DNA of 64,000 nucleotides, taken from the NCBI GenBank assembly GCA_964570325.1, contig CAZMXS010000003.1:1-64000 (forward strand), written 5' to 3'. Made by a program: the position numbers and the translations under genes. Source of the stretch: CAZMXS01 sp964570325 (lineage in GTDB: Bacteria; Verrucomicrobiota; Kiritimatiellia; CAIQIC01; CAZMXS01). Each line of letters begins with the position of its first letter. The first letter of the stretch is position 1. Below are positions 1-8,622 of the stretch, in pieces. The notes below the pieces were generated by a model. That model did not search any database. It saw only the letters and a program-made list of their open reading frames with translations, and had not been told where the DNA came from.

Positions 1-215
1 GCCCGGTTTGTTTATCGCGCACTCGCCTGATACACCGCATCCGGTTATTCCGAACCCACTCGTTTGCAATGGTCAGTTGAGCCATCTTCGATCGGCTTGG
101 CGGACACAAAACGAGATTTCCCACTTCACCCACCGAGGCGGACGGGAATTCGGGACGACCAATATCTCTATCCATCTGGCTTGACGTCGCGGCAACCCAA
201 CAGCCGCACTTATCA
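1..215. other. Intergenic edge of the window, no gene seen
   Basis: This stretch lies downstream of the SGNH hydrolase gene, at the end of the trpF operon. I see no open frame with coding character on either strand and no clear hairpin with a T-run. Its last bases (211-228) carry a member of the short TCACTAATTACTGAT-type repeat that recurs at other gene borders in the window. Confidence 0.5.
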
Positions 216-1499
216 CTAATTACTGATCCCTGACGCCTGCCCCATCCGTTCGCGCACCAGCGGCTCCAACCGCCGCGCCGCCTCGGCGCACCCCGCGACG
301 GTCAGATGACAATGATCCCAGAAAAAGGGATCCTTGCCGGATTCTTCGAGGTTAAAAAATTTGAGATAACATCCATTTACCTGCCGGCAGACATCCGCCG
401 CTACATCTTCGTATACACCCACTACTTCCGGCGTAAACGGACCCGCTTTGGCCAATTCCGACGCGCTCATGGGCGCTCGGCTAAGAACGCTCGGAATGTT
501 CATCAAAATCAGGCTCACGCCGCGATCCCGGCAAAGGCCGGCCAGTTTCAGCAGATTGCTCCGATATTGTTCCACCGCCGCCGGGTTCAGCGCCTCCGGC
601 CGGATTTTTTCCGCGCCCGGCGCGGCAGTCGCATGATGCCGGCCTGTCTGCACACGGCCGCGCAGGCGCGCGCCCAGTGTGCGCGCGGCGCGCATGATGG
701 CCAACGGCGAATAATCACGCGGCGGCTCCACCCCCGTCTCCGGCGAATCGGGCCGCCAACCCGGCGCCAGCGAGGGGATCAGATCGTTCCAACCGGTCGT
801 CACGATAATCAAATCCGGCGCCAGTGGGAGCACCTTGCGCTCGACAAACCGCAAGACATTCAGGCTCGAATAACCCGGCACCCCGCCGTTAATCACCTCG
901 ATATCCGGATATCCCGCGGCGCGCAGCTTATCCTGCAACTGGACCGGGAACGGGGCGGATTCATCGTTCAGCTCAAAGCCGAAGACAATCGAATCGCCGA
1001 CACAGACAACCCGATAACCACTTTTCACCGGGGCAAACTCTGCGCCGCGAAAACCTTGCGAATTGATCTTATAGGCATCAGCGTATTTCGGATTCAGCGT
1101 AAATCCCAGGTAGGGATCGCGCACGGCGAGCGGTTCGACACTGCTCTGCGACGGCAAGTAGGCCGGCGGGAACCGCACCGCCAGCAGGCATTCAAGAAAG
1201 AAAAGCAGAAAAAGAAAAAAGGCGGCAGCCGAAACCCACTGCGCCGCGCGCCGCGGCCAGTCGCGATCCGACCGGCGGCGGCCCAGACAAAAGGAAAGCG
1301 TCAGGCACACGCCGCCGCCGCTTACCAACATGGCCTGAATCCAATGCACGCGCGCAACCGTGGTCGGCGAAAGTAACCGGTCAATCGAAAACAGCCTGAC
1401 CATCCAGGTGTTTACCAGCAAGGCCCCCGCCCCGGCCAGGATGACCCCGAACAAGCCAAAAAGAATCTGTACTCCGCGGCGATTCGGAGTGGTGTTCAT
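216..1499 (-). CDS. Membrane-anchored SGNH/GDSL-type hydrolase
   Basis: A 427-residue protein with three hydrophobic segments at about residues 11-33, 52-72 and 86-108, followed by an extracytoplasmic SGNH hydrolase domain. The serine block reads VGDSIVFG (about residue 167), the glycine block is GGVPGYSS, the asparagine block is GWND and the C-terminal Asp-His block is DHCHLT (about residue 395), so all four SGNH signatures are present. Family members are esterases or O-acetyl transfer enzymes acting on lipids or cell-surface glycans; the substrate here cannot be told. The start codon overlaps the coaB stop as ATGA, so it is the last gene of the trpF-to-coaB operon. The C-terminus (GISN) and stop codon fall inside a short dispersed repeat. 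Confidence 0.75.
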   Translation of the reverse strand: MNTTPNRRGVQILFGLFGVILAGAGALLVNTWMVRLFSIDRLLSPTTVARVHWIQAMLVSGGGVCLTLSFCLGRRRSDRDWPRRAAQWVSAAAFFLFLLFFLECLLAVRFPPAYLPSQSSVEPLAVRDPYLGFTLNPKYADAYKINSQGFRGAEFAPVKSGYRVVCVGDSIVFGFELNDESAPFPVQLQDKLRAAGYPDIEVINGGVPGYSSLNVLRFVERKVLPLAPDLIIVTTGWNDLIPSLAPGWRPDSPETGVEPPRDYSPLAIMRAARTLGARLRGRVQTGRHHATAAPGAEKIRPEALNPAAVEQYRSNLLKLAGLCRDRGVSLILMNIPSVLSRAPMSASELAKAGPFTPEVVGVYEDVAADVCRQVNGCYLKFFNLEESGKDPFFWDHCHLTVAGCAEAARRLEPLVRERMGQASGISN

Positions 1500-2146
1500 G
1501 CGCGCCCGCCCTGTGTCGCGCGGATCTGCTCCAACCGCCGCACGATCAACCCGGCCAAGCGCGCCTTGCTCATCAACGGCAACGCGATGCGCTCCCCCGA
1601 CCGTGTGAAAATCACTGCCCGGTTGGTCTGCACTTCAAACCCCGCGTCCCGCGCGGAGACATCGTTGGCTACGATCATGTCCAGCCGCTTTTCCCGCAAC
1701 TTACGGCGCGCCTCCGCATCCAGCCGCCGTGTCTCCGCCGCAAAACCCACCCACACGCGCCGGCCCTTGACCCGGCCAAGGGCCCGGAGGATGTCTGTCG
1801 TCGGTTCCAATTCGAGCACCAGGCGCCGCCGCGTCTTTTTCAATTTCTGCGTCCGGGCGCGGCATGGGCGCCAATCCGCGACCGCCGCGACCATCACCAG
1901 CGCGTCGCACCAGGCCAGATTCCGGCGCACGGCCCGCAGCATATCGGCGGCGGTGATGACATCCGTCCGCGCCACCCCGCGCGGCGTAGCCAGCGCCACC
2001 GGCCCGGCCACCAGGCGCACCTGATGGCCGCGATGCGCCGCGGCGGCGGCAATCGCAAAGCCCATCCGCCCGGACGAACGATTGCTGATGTAGCGGACGG
2101 GGTCAATCGGTTCGCGCGTCGGGCCGGCTGTGACGAGCACCTTCAT
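1496..2146 (-). CDS. coaB: Phosphopantothenate-cysteine ligase (separate CoaB)
   Basis: A 216-residue protein starting MKVLVTAGPTREPIDPVRY. CoaB joins 4'-phosphopantothenate to cysteine in coenzyme A synthesis after nucleotide activation. The N-terminal TAGPTREPID and ISNRSSGRMG motifs and the AAVADWRP motif (about residue 103) are characteristic. In most bacteria this domain is fused to CoaC as CoaBC (Dfp); here the two are separate proteins whose genes overlap by 4 bases (ATGA), which keeps expression coupled. The start at 2146 is chosen because the conserved domain begins there; the longer open frame upstream runs out of frame through coaC. Confidence 0.88.
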   Translation of the reverse strand: MKVLVTAGPTREPIDPVRYISNRSSGRMGFAIAAAAAHRGHQVRLVAGPVALATPRGVARTDVITAADMLRAVRRNLAWCDALVMVAAVADWRPCRARTQKLKKTRRRLVLELEPTTDILRALGRVKGRRVWVGFAAETRRLDAEARRKLREKRLDMIVANDVSARDAGFEVQTNRAVIFTRSGERIALPLMSKARLAGLIVRRLEQIRATQGGRA

Positions 2147-2697
2147 CCCGCCAGCCGCGGCAGGCGCTGTTCCACGGCCGCGACAATCCGTTCCAGCGCG
2201 CACAACCGGCCGCTGCCCGTCGCGCCGCAAGCCAGCGCGCCCGCCTCAACCTCAAGCACTTCCACGCCGCGCTCGCGCAAGGTTCGGATGTTTGCCTGAG
2301 TCGCGGGATTCAACCACATCCCCTCATTCATCGCCGGGGCCACCACCGGCGCCACGCGGCAGGCCAACGCGGTCGCGCTGACGATGTCGTCCGCCAACCC
2401 GTGAGCGATCTTAGCCATCACATTGGCCGTGCAGGGGGCAATGACCACGACCTCGGCGCCAGCCAGGTCCAAATGTTGAAATGTCGCGACCGGCGAGGCC
2501 TCCGCCCGCCCCGTTGCCACCGGGTGCCCGGTCAGGGCCTGAAACGTCAGCGGGCCGACGTAATGCGTCGCCGCCTCCGTCATCATCACCCAGACATCCC
2601 AGTCGCGCCGAATCATCAGCCGCGCCAATTCCGCCGCCTTGTAGGCGGCAATCGAGCCGGTCACCCCAAGGGTAATACGGGGCCGCGGGTTCATCAT
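2143..2697 (-). CDS. coaC: Phosphopantothenoylcysteine decarboxylase (separate CoaC)
   Basis: A 184-residue flavoprotein of the HFCD family that decarboxylates phosphopantothenoylcysteine to 4'-phosphopantetheine. Visible motifs are GVTGSIAAYKAAEL at the N-terminus (FMN phosphate region), the active-site histidine in FQHLDLA (about residue 76), PCTANVMAKIAHGLADD, the PAMNEGMW substrate motif (about residue 123) and the clamp ALACGATGSGRL (about residue 159). The protein ends right after the decarboxylase domain, confirming that the usual CoaBC fusion is split. The gene abuts gmk upstream and overlaps coaB downstream by 4 bases. Confidence 0.9.
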   Translation of the reverse strand: MMNPRPRITLGVTGSIAAYKAAELARLMIRRDWDVWVMMTEAATHYVGPLTFQALTGHPVATGRAEASPVATFQHLDLAGAEVVVIAPCTANVMAKIAHGLADDIVSATALACRVAPVVAPAMNEGMWLNPATQANIRTLRERGVEVLEVEAGALACGATGSGRLCALERIVAAVEQRLPRLAG

Positions 2698-3330
2698 TCA
2701 ATCCTCCAGGGGGGTGCGGAAACGGATCCGGTGGCGCTCGGCCAGGATGATTGCGCGCATGTTGTCGTAAGCCTCCGCCAAGTCATCATTGACCACCATG
2801 TACTTGTATTCGCGCCATTGCGCGATCTCCAACTCGGCCTGCCTGAGTCGGCGCTCGATCACCTCCGCCGAGTCCTTGCCGCGCTTGACCAGCCGGTTCT
2901 TGAGCACTTCCAGCGAGGGCGGCACAACGAATATGTCCACCAATTCCTGCTTGAGCACATCGCCGGGTGGCGCTTCCAGGATGAAGCGGCGGACGCTCGC
3001 GGCCCCCTGCACATCGAGATTCATCAAAACGTCCTTGCCGGCCCGCAGGGCGGCCACCACCGGCGCCTTGGGCGACCCGTAGCGGTTGCCATGCACGATC
3101 GCGCTTTCAAGAAAACCGCCGGTCAGCAGCTTATCCTCGAACTCCGCTTTCGACATGAAATAGTAACTTTTGCCATCCACCTCGCCCTCGCGCGGCGCGC
3201 GGGTCGTGGCGGTGACCGCATAGTGGATGGACGTGAACTCGGCCTGGAGCCGGTCACACAGCGTCGTCTTGCCGGCGCCCGAGGGCGCGGAAACAATGAA
3301 AATCAGTGGTGTTCGTTCGAGTTGGATCAT
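2698..3330 (-). CDS. gmk: Guanylate kinase
   Basis: A 210-residue kinase that phosphorylates GMP to GDP using ATP. The P-loop is APSGAGKTT (about residues 15-23). GMP-binding segments TRAPREGEVDGKSYYF and VHGNRYGSPKAPV follow, then the LNLDVQGA-like strand (here MNLDVQGA) and the lid around RLVKRGKDSAEVIERRL. The length is normal. The gene overlaps yicC by 4 bases and abuts coaC; gmk next to coaBC and yicC is a common bacterial arrangement. No rpoZ gene, often found here, is present between gmk and coaC. Confidence 0.93.
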   Translation of the reverse strand: MIQLERTPLIFIVSAPSGAGKTTLCDRLQAEFTSIHYAVTATTRAPREGEVDGKSYYFMSKAEFEDKLLTGGFLESAIVHGNRYGSPKAPVVAALRAGKDVLMNLDVQGAASVRRFILEAPPGDVLKQELVDIFVVPPSLEVLKNRLVKRGKDSAEVIERRLRQAELEIAQWREYKYMVVNDDLAEAYDNMRAIILAERHRIRFRTPLED

Positions 3331-4211
3331 TCGATGTTTTGCACCTGTTCGCGGATCCTTTCCACTTCCGCCTTGAACGCCACCACCCGTTGCAGGATGG
3401 CGGCGTCGTTTGCCTTGGAGCCGATTGTGTTAATTTCGCGCATAATCTCCTGGAGCAGGAAATCCAGCGGCCGACCGGCCGCCTCGCGCCCGCGCAGCAA
3501 GTCGCGCGCCTGGCGCAAATGGCTGGCCAGCCGGGTGGTCTCTTCCGTGATATCGCACTTGTCGGCGAACAACGCCAGTTCCCGCAGCAGCCGCTCATCG
3601 GGCTTGTCCCACGTGAACCCCGCCTGCTCCAGCCGCGCCAGCAGGCTGCGGCGGTACCGGGCGACCACCGCCGGCGCATTTTTCCGGACCACTCGCAAGT
3701 GGGTTTCCAGCGCGCCGACCCGCCGCAACAAGTCCCGCTGCAGCGCCGCTCCCTCGCGCGCGCGCATCCGGCGCAGGGCCGCCAGACCGCTATCGAGCGC
3801 GCGCGCCAGCAGCGGCCACATGCGCTCCGCCTCTTCATCCGGCTGATCGCAATTCAGCACATCCGGCAAGGCCAGCAAGGTCCGCGCCTCGAAATCGCCG
3901 GACAACCCGAGCCGCGCCGCCGCCCGCCGCAATGCCTTCAGATACGCCGCCGCCAGCGGCTCGTCCACCCGGACGCTTTGCGCGCGGGCGCGCGCGGAAC
4001 GATGGACCGTAATGTCCACGGTCACGCGCCCGCGCGCGATCACCCGGCGCACCGCCTCATGCACGCGCGACTCCAGCACCCCCAGCGTGCGCGGCAGGTT
4101 GATCGAAAGATCAAGCTGCTTCCGGTTGACCGAGCTCAATTCGACCTCAATCTTCAGCCCACCCGCAATGGCGGCGCCGTGGCCATAACCCGTCATACTG
4201 CAAAGGTTCAT
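3327..4211 (-). CDS. yicC: YicC family endoribonuclease
   Basis: A 294-residue member of the YicC/YloC family, whose characterised members are endoribonucleases that affect small-RNA turnover. The N-terminal SMTGYGHG signature and the [14 protein letters not shown] segment (about residues 27-40) are typical, and the C-terminal DUF1732 segment ends in [21 protein letters not shown] (positions about 3441-3379), followed by the usual final helix. The gene sits directly after trpB and before gmk with ATGA overlaps on both sides. The yicC-gmk pairing is widely conserved, so the assignment is secure although the physiological substrate is unknown here. Confidence 0.9.
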   Translation of the reverse strand: MNLCSMTGYGHGAAIAGGLKIEVELSSVNRKQLDLSINLPRTLGVLESRVHEAVRRVIARGRVTVDITVHRSARARAQSVRVDEPLAAAYLKALRRAAARLGLSGDFEARTLLALPDVLNCDQPDEEAERMWPLLARALDSGLAALRRMRAREGAALQRDLLRRVGALETHLRVVRKNAPAVVARYRRSLLARLEQAGFTWDKPDERLLRELALFADKCDITEETTRLASHLRQARDLLRGREAAGRPLDFLLQEIMREINTIGSKANDAAILQRVVAFKAEVERIREQVQNIE

Positions 4212-5434
4212 TGCCGGCCACCCTTTCCGCGCCGCGGGGCGCGCTCCTTCCAGGCCGCGATTTGCTGAACATCCTTATCGCCACGCCCGGAGAGGTTGAT
4301 GATAAGCCGGTCGCGCCGGGTCCAGCGCCGGCCGTGACGGATGACATAGGCCACCGCATGGGCGGACTCCAACGCCGGCAGGATGCCCTCCAGTTGGCTC
4401 AAGGCGTCGAACCCGGCCACGGCCTCATCGTCAAGCACATAGGCGTATTCGACCCGCTTGAGATCGCGCAGCCAGCTATGTTCCGGCCCGACGCCGGCGT
4501 AATCGAGGCCGGCGCTGACCGAATGGGTCAACTCGATCTGGCCGTTCTTATCCTGCAAAATCCAGGTGCGGGTTCCCTGCAACACACCGACCGACCCGCC
4601 GGCAAAGCGCGCGGCGTGCGCGCCGCGACGAATGCCCCGCCCGCCCGCTTCAACACCAATCATCCGCACGCGCGTATCGTTGAGGAACGGATAAAACAAC
4701 CCCATGGCATTGCTGCCGCCGCCGACGCACGCCACCAGGGCCGTCGGCAAGCGCCGCTCCTGGCGGAGAATCTGCCGGCGCGCCTCGCGCCCGAGCACAC
4801 TCTGGAAATCGCGCACCATCATCGGATACGGGTGCGCGCCGAAGACGGTGCCGAGGATGTAATGCGTGTGCCGGACATTGGTGACCCAGTCGCGCATCGC
4901 CTCGCTGATCGCCTCCTTCAGCGTCTGCTGGCCGGCCGTCACCGGCACAACCTCCGCGCCCAAGCTGCGCATGCGAAAAACGTTAAGGGCCTGGCGCGCC
5001 ATATCCACTTGCCCCATATAGACAACGCATTTCATGCCGAACATCGCGGCCACGGTCGCCGTCGCGACCCCATGCTGGCCGGCGCCGGTCTCGGCAATCA
5101 CGCGCGTCTTGCCCATTCGCCGCGCGAGCAGGATTTGGCCCATGCAGTTGTTGATCTTATGCGCGCCCGTGTGGCAAAGGTCCTCGCGCTTGAGATAAAT
5201 CCGCGCCGTACCGATCTCGCGCGTCAACCGCTCGGCCAAATAGAGCGGTGTGGGCCGGCCGATGTACTCGCGCAGGTAGTAATCGAGTTCCGCCTGGAAC
5301 CGGGGGTCGCGGCGCGCCCGCGCGTACTGGCGCGCCAGTTCGTTGAGCGGCTCCATCAGCGTCTCGGGCACAAACATGCCGCCATACGGGCCGAAACGCC
5401 CGAAACGGTCCGGGTAATTCACATATTTCTGCAT
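4208..5434 (-). CDS. trpB: Tryptophan synthase beta chain
   Basis: A 408-residue PLP enzyme that condenses indole with L-serine to make tryptophan. The PLP lysine lies in HTGAHKINN (about residue 93) after the KREDLC motif. The glutamate motif [11 protein letters not shown], the phosphate-binding [10 protein letters not shown] loop (about residue 238) and the [15 protein letters not shown] segment are intact. It overlaps trpF by 16 bases upstream and yicC by 4 bases downstream. No trpA follows, so the alpha subunit must be encoded elsewhere. The arginine-rich C-terminal tail (about residues 392-408) is longer than usual and not obviously functional. Confidence 0.95.
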   Translation of the reverse strand: MQKYVNYPDRFGRFGPYGGMFVPETLMEPLNELARQYARARRDPRFQAELDYYLREYIGRPTPLYLAERLTREIGTARIYLKREDLCHTGAHKINNCMGQILLARRMGKTRVIAETGAGQHGVATATVAAMFGMKCVVYMGQVDMARQALNVFRMRSLGAEVVPVTAGQQTLKEAISEAMRDWVTNVRHTHYILGTVFGAHPYPMMVRDFQSVLGREARRQILRQERRLPTALVACVGGGSNAMGLFYPFLNDTRVRMIGVEAGGRGIRRGAHAARFAGGSVGVLQGTRTWILQDKNGQIELTHSVSAGLDYAGVGPEHSWLRDLKRVEYAYVLDDEAVAGFDALSQLEGILPALESAHAVAYVIRHGRRWTRRDRLIINLSGRGDKDVQQIAAWKERAPRRGKGGRQ

Positions 5435-6027
5435 TGGTTGATAAACTCCCTCACGCGCCGCAAATCCTTCACGCCGGGCCGTTCCTCAACCCCGGAGCTC
5501 ACGTCCACTCCCCATGGACGCACCCGCTGGATGGCCGCCCGCACATTTTCCGGGTTCAATCCGCCGGCCAGGATTACCGGCCGGGACGCGGCGCGCACAA
5601 ACTCCGCCGCGCGCGCCCAGTCGCACGTCATCCCGGTTCCACCGGGAGAATCGGCACTATAGCGGTCCAGCAGGTAGGCGTCAACGCGCGGGTCCGGCGC
5701 GGGAACCGCCGCGGGATCCGCCACTTTCCAAACCTGGGAAACTCCGGCCGGCCGTTTTTCCAATGATTGGAAATTGTGCCATTGGGCCACATCCAGCCCG
5801 GCCACGCGCGCCGTCTCCGCCACTTCCGCCGGTCCGGCATCCACGAACACGCCGACTTTCAGGATGCCGGGCGGCAAATCGGCCGTCCAGGCGGCGACCT
5901 CGGCCGGCAAAACGTGGCGCTTCGATCGCGGCCAGAAGACAAAACCCAGCGCGTCCGGGCCCAGCGCGGCCACGGCGCGCACCTGCTCCGCCGAACACAG
6001 CCCGCAGATTTTGACAAAGATTTGCAT
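5419..6027 (-). CDS. trpF: Phosphoribosylanthranilate isomerase carrying an in-frame palindrome pair
   Basis: A 202-residue (beta/alpha)8 enzyme of tryptophan synthesis. It starts [10 protein letters not shown] with the catalytic cysteine at about residue 8, then [15 protein letters not shown], the catalytic-aspartate-like YLLDRY segment, the [12 protein letters not shown] motif and the phosphate-binding segments [11 protein letters not shown] and GVDVSSGVE. In the region where the family has QLHG followed by an acidic residue, this protein reads QWH and then [16 protein letters not shown], encoded by a pair of palindromes (5725-5773). The conserved glycine of that motif is lost but overall length is normal. 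First gene of the operon; a weak promoter lies about 15 bases upstream. Confidence 0.88.
   Translation of the reverse strand: MQIFVKICGLCSAEQVRAVAALGPDALGFVFWPRSKRHVLPAEVAAWTADLPPGILKVGVFVDAGPAEVAETARVAGLDVAQWHNFQSLEKRPAGVSQVWKVADPAAVPAPDPRVDAYLLDRYSADSPGGTGMTCDWARAAEFVRAASRPVILAGGLNPENVRAAIQRVRPWGVDVSSGVEERPGVKDLRRVREFINQCRNM
5725..5773. repeat. Bipartite palindromic element inside trpF
   Basis: Two palindromic units, TTTCCAAACCTGGGAAA (5725-5741) and TTTCCAATGATTGGAAA (5757-5773), are separated by 15 bases. The second unit has the same core as the units in oppB and sufD; the first is a diverged version with the same arms. On the coding strand they are read as FQSLEK and VSQVWK. The reading frame is kept and no stop is created. 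Confidence 0.8.
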
Positions 6028-6039
6028 ATGCTGCCCGTA

Positions 6040-6067
6040 GTCATACTCTCACGGCGCGCAACTGAAA
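6040..6067 (-). promoter_or_regulatory. Candidate sigma-70 promoter of the trpF operon
   Basis: On the minus strand TTTCAG (6067-6062) and TATGAC (6045-6040) are 16 bases apart, placing the expected transcription start close to the trpF ATG at 6027. Only the -10 box is a good match, so this is a weak call. Confidence 0.3.
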
Positions 6068-6305
6068 ACTGGAAACTGGGCCGCCCCAAATCGTTTGCTG
6101 AATCCGGCAAATCGGATCGCGGACATCCTGCCCGCCTTCAGCAACCCGTCGTTCCTTTTGATCCGGGCGGAACACCCGGGCTTCAGCGGAAACCACGCGG
6201 CGCAACGGTCGACATTCGCCCGAATCCGCGCGCTAAAGCATTTCATATCGGCAAGCATTCAACCCGGGCGCCGGACGAGATCAGTTCAACCCTTCATCTT
6301 CCGGC

Positions 6306-6333
6306 TTGTCAGGCGGCTGGGAATCTCTATGAT
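6306..6333 (+). promoter_or_regulatory. Candidate sigma-70 promoter of the LysM gene
   Basis: TTGTCA (6306-6311) and TATGAT (6328-6333) are separated by 16 bases, both close to consensus, about 30 bases before the ATG at 6363. A GAGTGAGG ribosome binding site precedes the start. Confidence 0.45.
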
Positions 6334-6362
6334 GCCGCGCCCGTAAACAAGCGAGTGAGGTC

Positions 6363-6926
6363 ATGAAAAACAATATGTTGGTATACAGCGCGCTGGTTCT
6401 CGCCCTGGTCGGCGCCGCCATCGGGTCCGCCGCCTTGGTGGAGTCCCTGATTGTGCGCCGGCAGATGAACGACCTGTTGTTGCTCACCGAGAAAATGGTC
6501 AATCAGGAGGATCTCGGACAGGTGCGTAAAGAGACCAGCCGGAACACCGCTGATCTGACCCGGCTGGGGCAGCAGATCAATTCGTCCGTCACCAGCTATC
6601 GCCAACTGGCCGATTACGTTGACACCGAACTACGCGGCATCCGCGAGTTGGTGCGCGCCAGCGCGACCCAGGCGGCAGCCGCCAAAACAGCTCCTGAGCC
6701 GGAACCGACGCCCGCGGCAACACCGGCAGCGCCCACACCCGAAGCCACTGCGGCAACTCCCGCCGCGCCGGCGCCGGCGGCCGGTGAAACGTATATTGTG
6801 AAGGCCGGGGATACGCTGGCGGGGATCGCCAAAGACCATGGCACATCCGTGACCGCCATCCAAAAGGCCAATCCCAAGATCAACCCGCAGACACTCCAAA
6901 TCGGCCAGAAAATCCGGATTCCTTAA
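6363..6926 (+). CDS. LysM-domain membrane-anchored envelope protein
   Basis: A 187-residue protein with an N-terminal membrane anchor (about residues 5-27), a charged helical stretch that could form a coiled coil (about 30-95), a proline/alanine-rich linker (about 100-140) and one C-terminal LysM domain (about 142-187). The LysM domain is recognisable from YIVKAGDTLAGIAKDHG, the AIQKANP motif and the closing LQIGQKIRIP. LysM binds N-acetylglucosamine-containing glycans such as peptidoglycan, so the protein probably ties the inner membrane to the cell wall. A GAGTGAGG ribosome binding site precedes the ATG. It is transcribed alone; the next gene is convergent. Confidence 0.8.
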   Translation: MKNNMLVYSALVLALVGAAIGSAALVESLIVRRQMNDLLLLTEKMVNQEDLGQVRKETSRNTADLTRLGQQINSSVTSYRQLADYVDTELRGIRELVRASATQAAAAKTAPEPEPTPAATPAAPTPEATAATPAAPAPAAGETYIVKAGDTLAGIAKDHGTSVTAIQKANPKINPQTLQIGQKIRIP

Positions 6927-7015
6927 GGACTGGACAGCACCCTGGAAATCAACCCCCAACGGGACGGACGTCCTCCCTCCCCCGTGCTCATTCATCTTTC
7001 CGCTTGGCCCACTTC

Positions 7016-8551
7016 CTAAACCCAGTACTGTCGGTCCAACGAGCGGTATTGGATGGCCTCATGCACATGATCCGCGCGAATCGCGTCCGCGCCGGCGAGG
7101 TCGGCGATCGTGCGCGCCACTTTCAAAATGCGGTCATAGGCTCGCGCGCTGAAATTGTATTCCGTGATGGCCATTTTCAGCGCCTGCTCGGCATCGGGTT
7201 CCGGCCGGCAATGTTTATGCACTTCGCGGGCGCCCATCGCGGCGTTACAATGAATGCGGCGGGAGGCGCGGAAGCGTTCATGCTGGATTTGGCGCGCGCG
7301 TAGAACCCGGGCGCGGATGGTCGCGGATGATTCCCCGCGCGGCGCGGCCGCCAGGTCGTGATAGTTGACGGCCGGCACTTCGACATGCAGATCAATGCGG
7401 TCGAGCAGCGGCCCGGAAATTCGATTGCGGTAGCGCTGGATTTGGACCGGCGAGCAACGACACTCGCGCTTCGCGTCGCCGTAGTAACCGCATGGACACG
7501 GGTTCATCGCCGCCACCAGCATGAAACGGCAGGGAAAAGTAACCGTGGCGGATGCGCGCGAAATGGTCACGCAACCCTCCTCCAGCGGTTGGCGCATGAC
7601 CTCGAGCACATTGCGGTGGAACTCGGGCAGTTCGTCAAGAAACAGCACGCCATGGTGGGCGATGCTGACTTCCCCCGGCATGGGATGCGATCCGCCGCCC
7701 AGCAGCCCGGCGTCGGAAATAGTGTGGTGCGGCGCGCGGAACGGCCGCCGCGCCACGAGCGCCTCATTCGGCGCCAGCACGCCGGCGATACTGTGAATCT
7801 TGGTCGTCTCCAGCGCCTCGTCCAACGTCATCGGCGGCAGGATGGACGGCACCCGGCGCGACAGCATCGTCTTGCCCGTCCCCGGCGGGCCGAGCGTCAA
7901 CAAGTTATGTCCGCCGCTGACGGCGATTTCGAGCGCGCGCTTGGCTGTCTCCTGCCCTTTCACGTCGGCAAAATCTTCTTCGTAAACGCTCTGGTTCTCA
8001 AATACGGCGCGCACGTCAATCCGATACGGCGTCAGATCGCGCTTATCCGCCAGGAAATCCGCCGCCTCGCGCAGATTGTGGATAGCAAAGACCGGCAGGC
8101 CTTCAACAACGGCCGCTTCGTCTGCGTTGCCGGCCGGAACCAACAGACCGCGCCGCCCATCCTTTTTCGCGTTCAGCGCCAGCGGCAACACGCCACGAAC
8201 CCGGCGCACCTCTCCGCTTAAGGCCAGTTCGCCGATGACGGCAAACTCGGCCAGCCGATCGGCCGGGATGGATTCGGTTGCCGCCAGCATCCCCAGCGCG
8301 ATTGGCAAGTCAAAGCTGGGTCCCTCCTTGCGAATGTCAGCCGGAGCAAGGTTGACCGTGGTGCGGCCGAGCGGCGGCGCGAACCCGGAGTTGATCAGCG
8401 CGGTGAACACCCGGTCGCTGCTCTCCTTGACCGCAGTGTCCGGCAGGCCGACGATAACCACCCGCGGATCCCCATGGCCCGCATTGACCTCGATCTCGAC
8501 CGGAAACGCATCCACCCCATATATCGCGCCTGAAAACGCCTTGGCCAGCAC
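7016..8551 (-). CDS. comM: YifB/ComM family Mg-chelatase-like AAA+ ATPase
   Basis: A 511-residue protein with the family's three-part layout. An N-terminal Lon-protease-like domain (about 1-170) contains [12 protein letters not shown] and [15 protein letters not shown]. The AAA+ core follows with Walker [10 protein letters not shown] (about residue 221), Walker [12 protein letters not shown] and a zinc-type cysteine cluster in [10 protein letters not shown] and ECRCS. The C-terminal Mg-chelatase helical domain ends with the arginine-finger region [12 protein letters not shown] and [10 protein letters not shown]. ComM-type helicases promote branch migration during natural transformation; the gene is widespread even where competence is unproven. 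The start was chosen at the conserved [16 protein letters not shown]-terminus. Confidence 0.92.
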   Translation of the reverse strand: MLAKAFSGAIYGVDAFPVEIEVNAGHGDPRVVIVGLPDTAVKESSDRVFTALINSGFAPPLGRTTVNLAPADIRKEGPSFDLPIALGMLAATESIPADRLAEFAVIGELALSGEVRRVRGVLPLALNAKKDGRRGLLVPAGNADEAAVVEGLPVFAIHNLREAADFLADKRDLTPYRIDVRAVFENQSVYEEDFADVKGQETAKRALEIAVSGGHNLLTLGPPGTGKTMLSRRVPSILPPMTLDEALETTKIHSIAGVLAPNEALVARRPFRAPHHTISDAGLLGGGSHPMPGEVSIAHHGVLFLDELPEFHRNVLEVMRQPLEEGCVTISRASATVTFPCRFMLVAAMNPCPCGYYGDAKRECRCSPVQIQRYRNRISGPLLDRIDLHVEVPAVNYHDLAAAPRGESSATIRARVLRARQIQHERFRASRRIHCNAAMGAREVHKHCRPEPDAEQALKMAITEYNFSARAYDRILKVARTIADLAGADAIRADHVHEAIQYRSLDRQYWV

Positions 8552-8622
8552 GACCGCCGCCTCCTCGCTTGGGTTGAAAAAGCGGCGATTGTATGGATGT
8601 GTTACCGTATATCAAGCCAAAA

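Larger units (their letters stand above)
6028..6362. other. Divergent intergenic region between trpF and the LysM gene
   Basis: 335 bases without a convincing gene. It holds candidate promoters facing trpF (6040-6067) and the LysM gene (6306-6333). It also holds a tract reading CTGAAAACTGGAAACTG (6062-6078), a simple-looking motif. No RNA structure or riboswitch was recognised, although a trp leader might be expected here; no run of Trp codons was seen. Confidence 0.5.
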
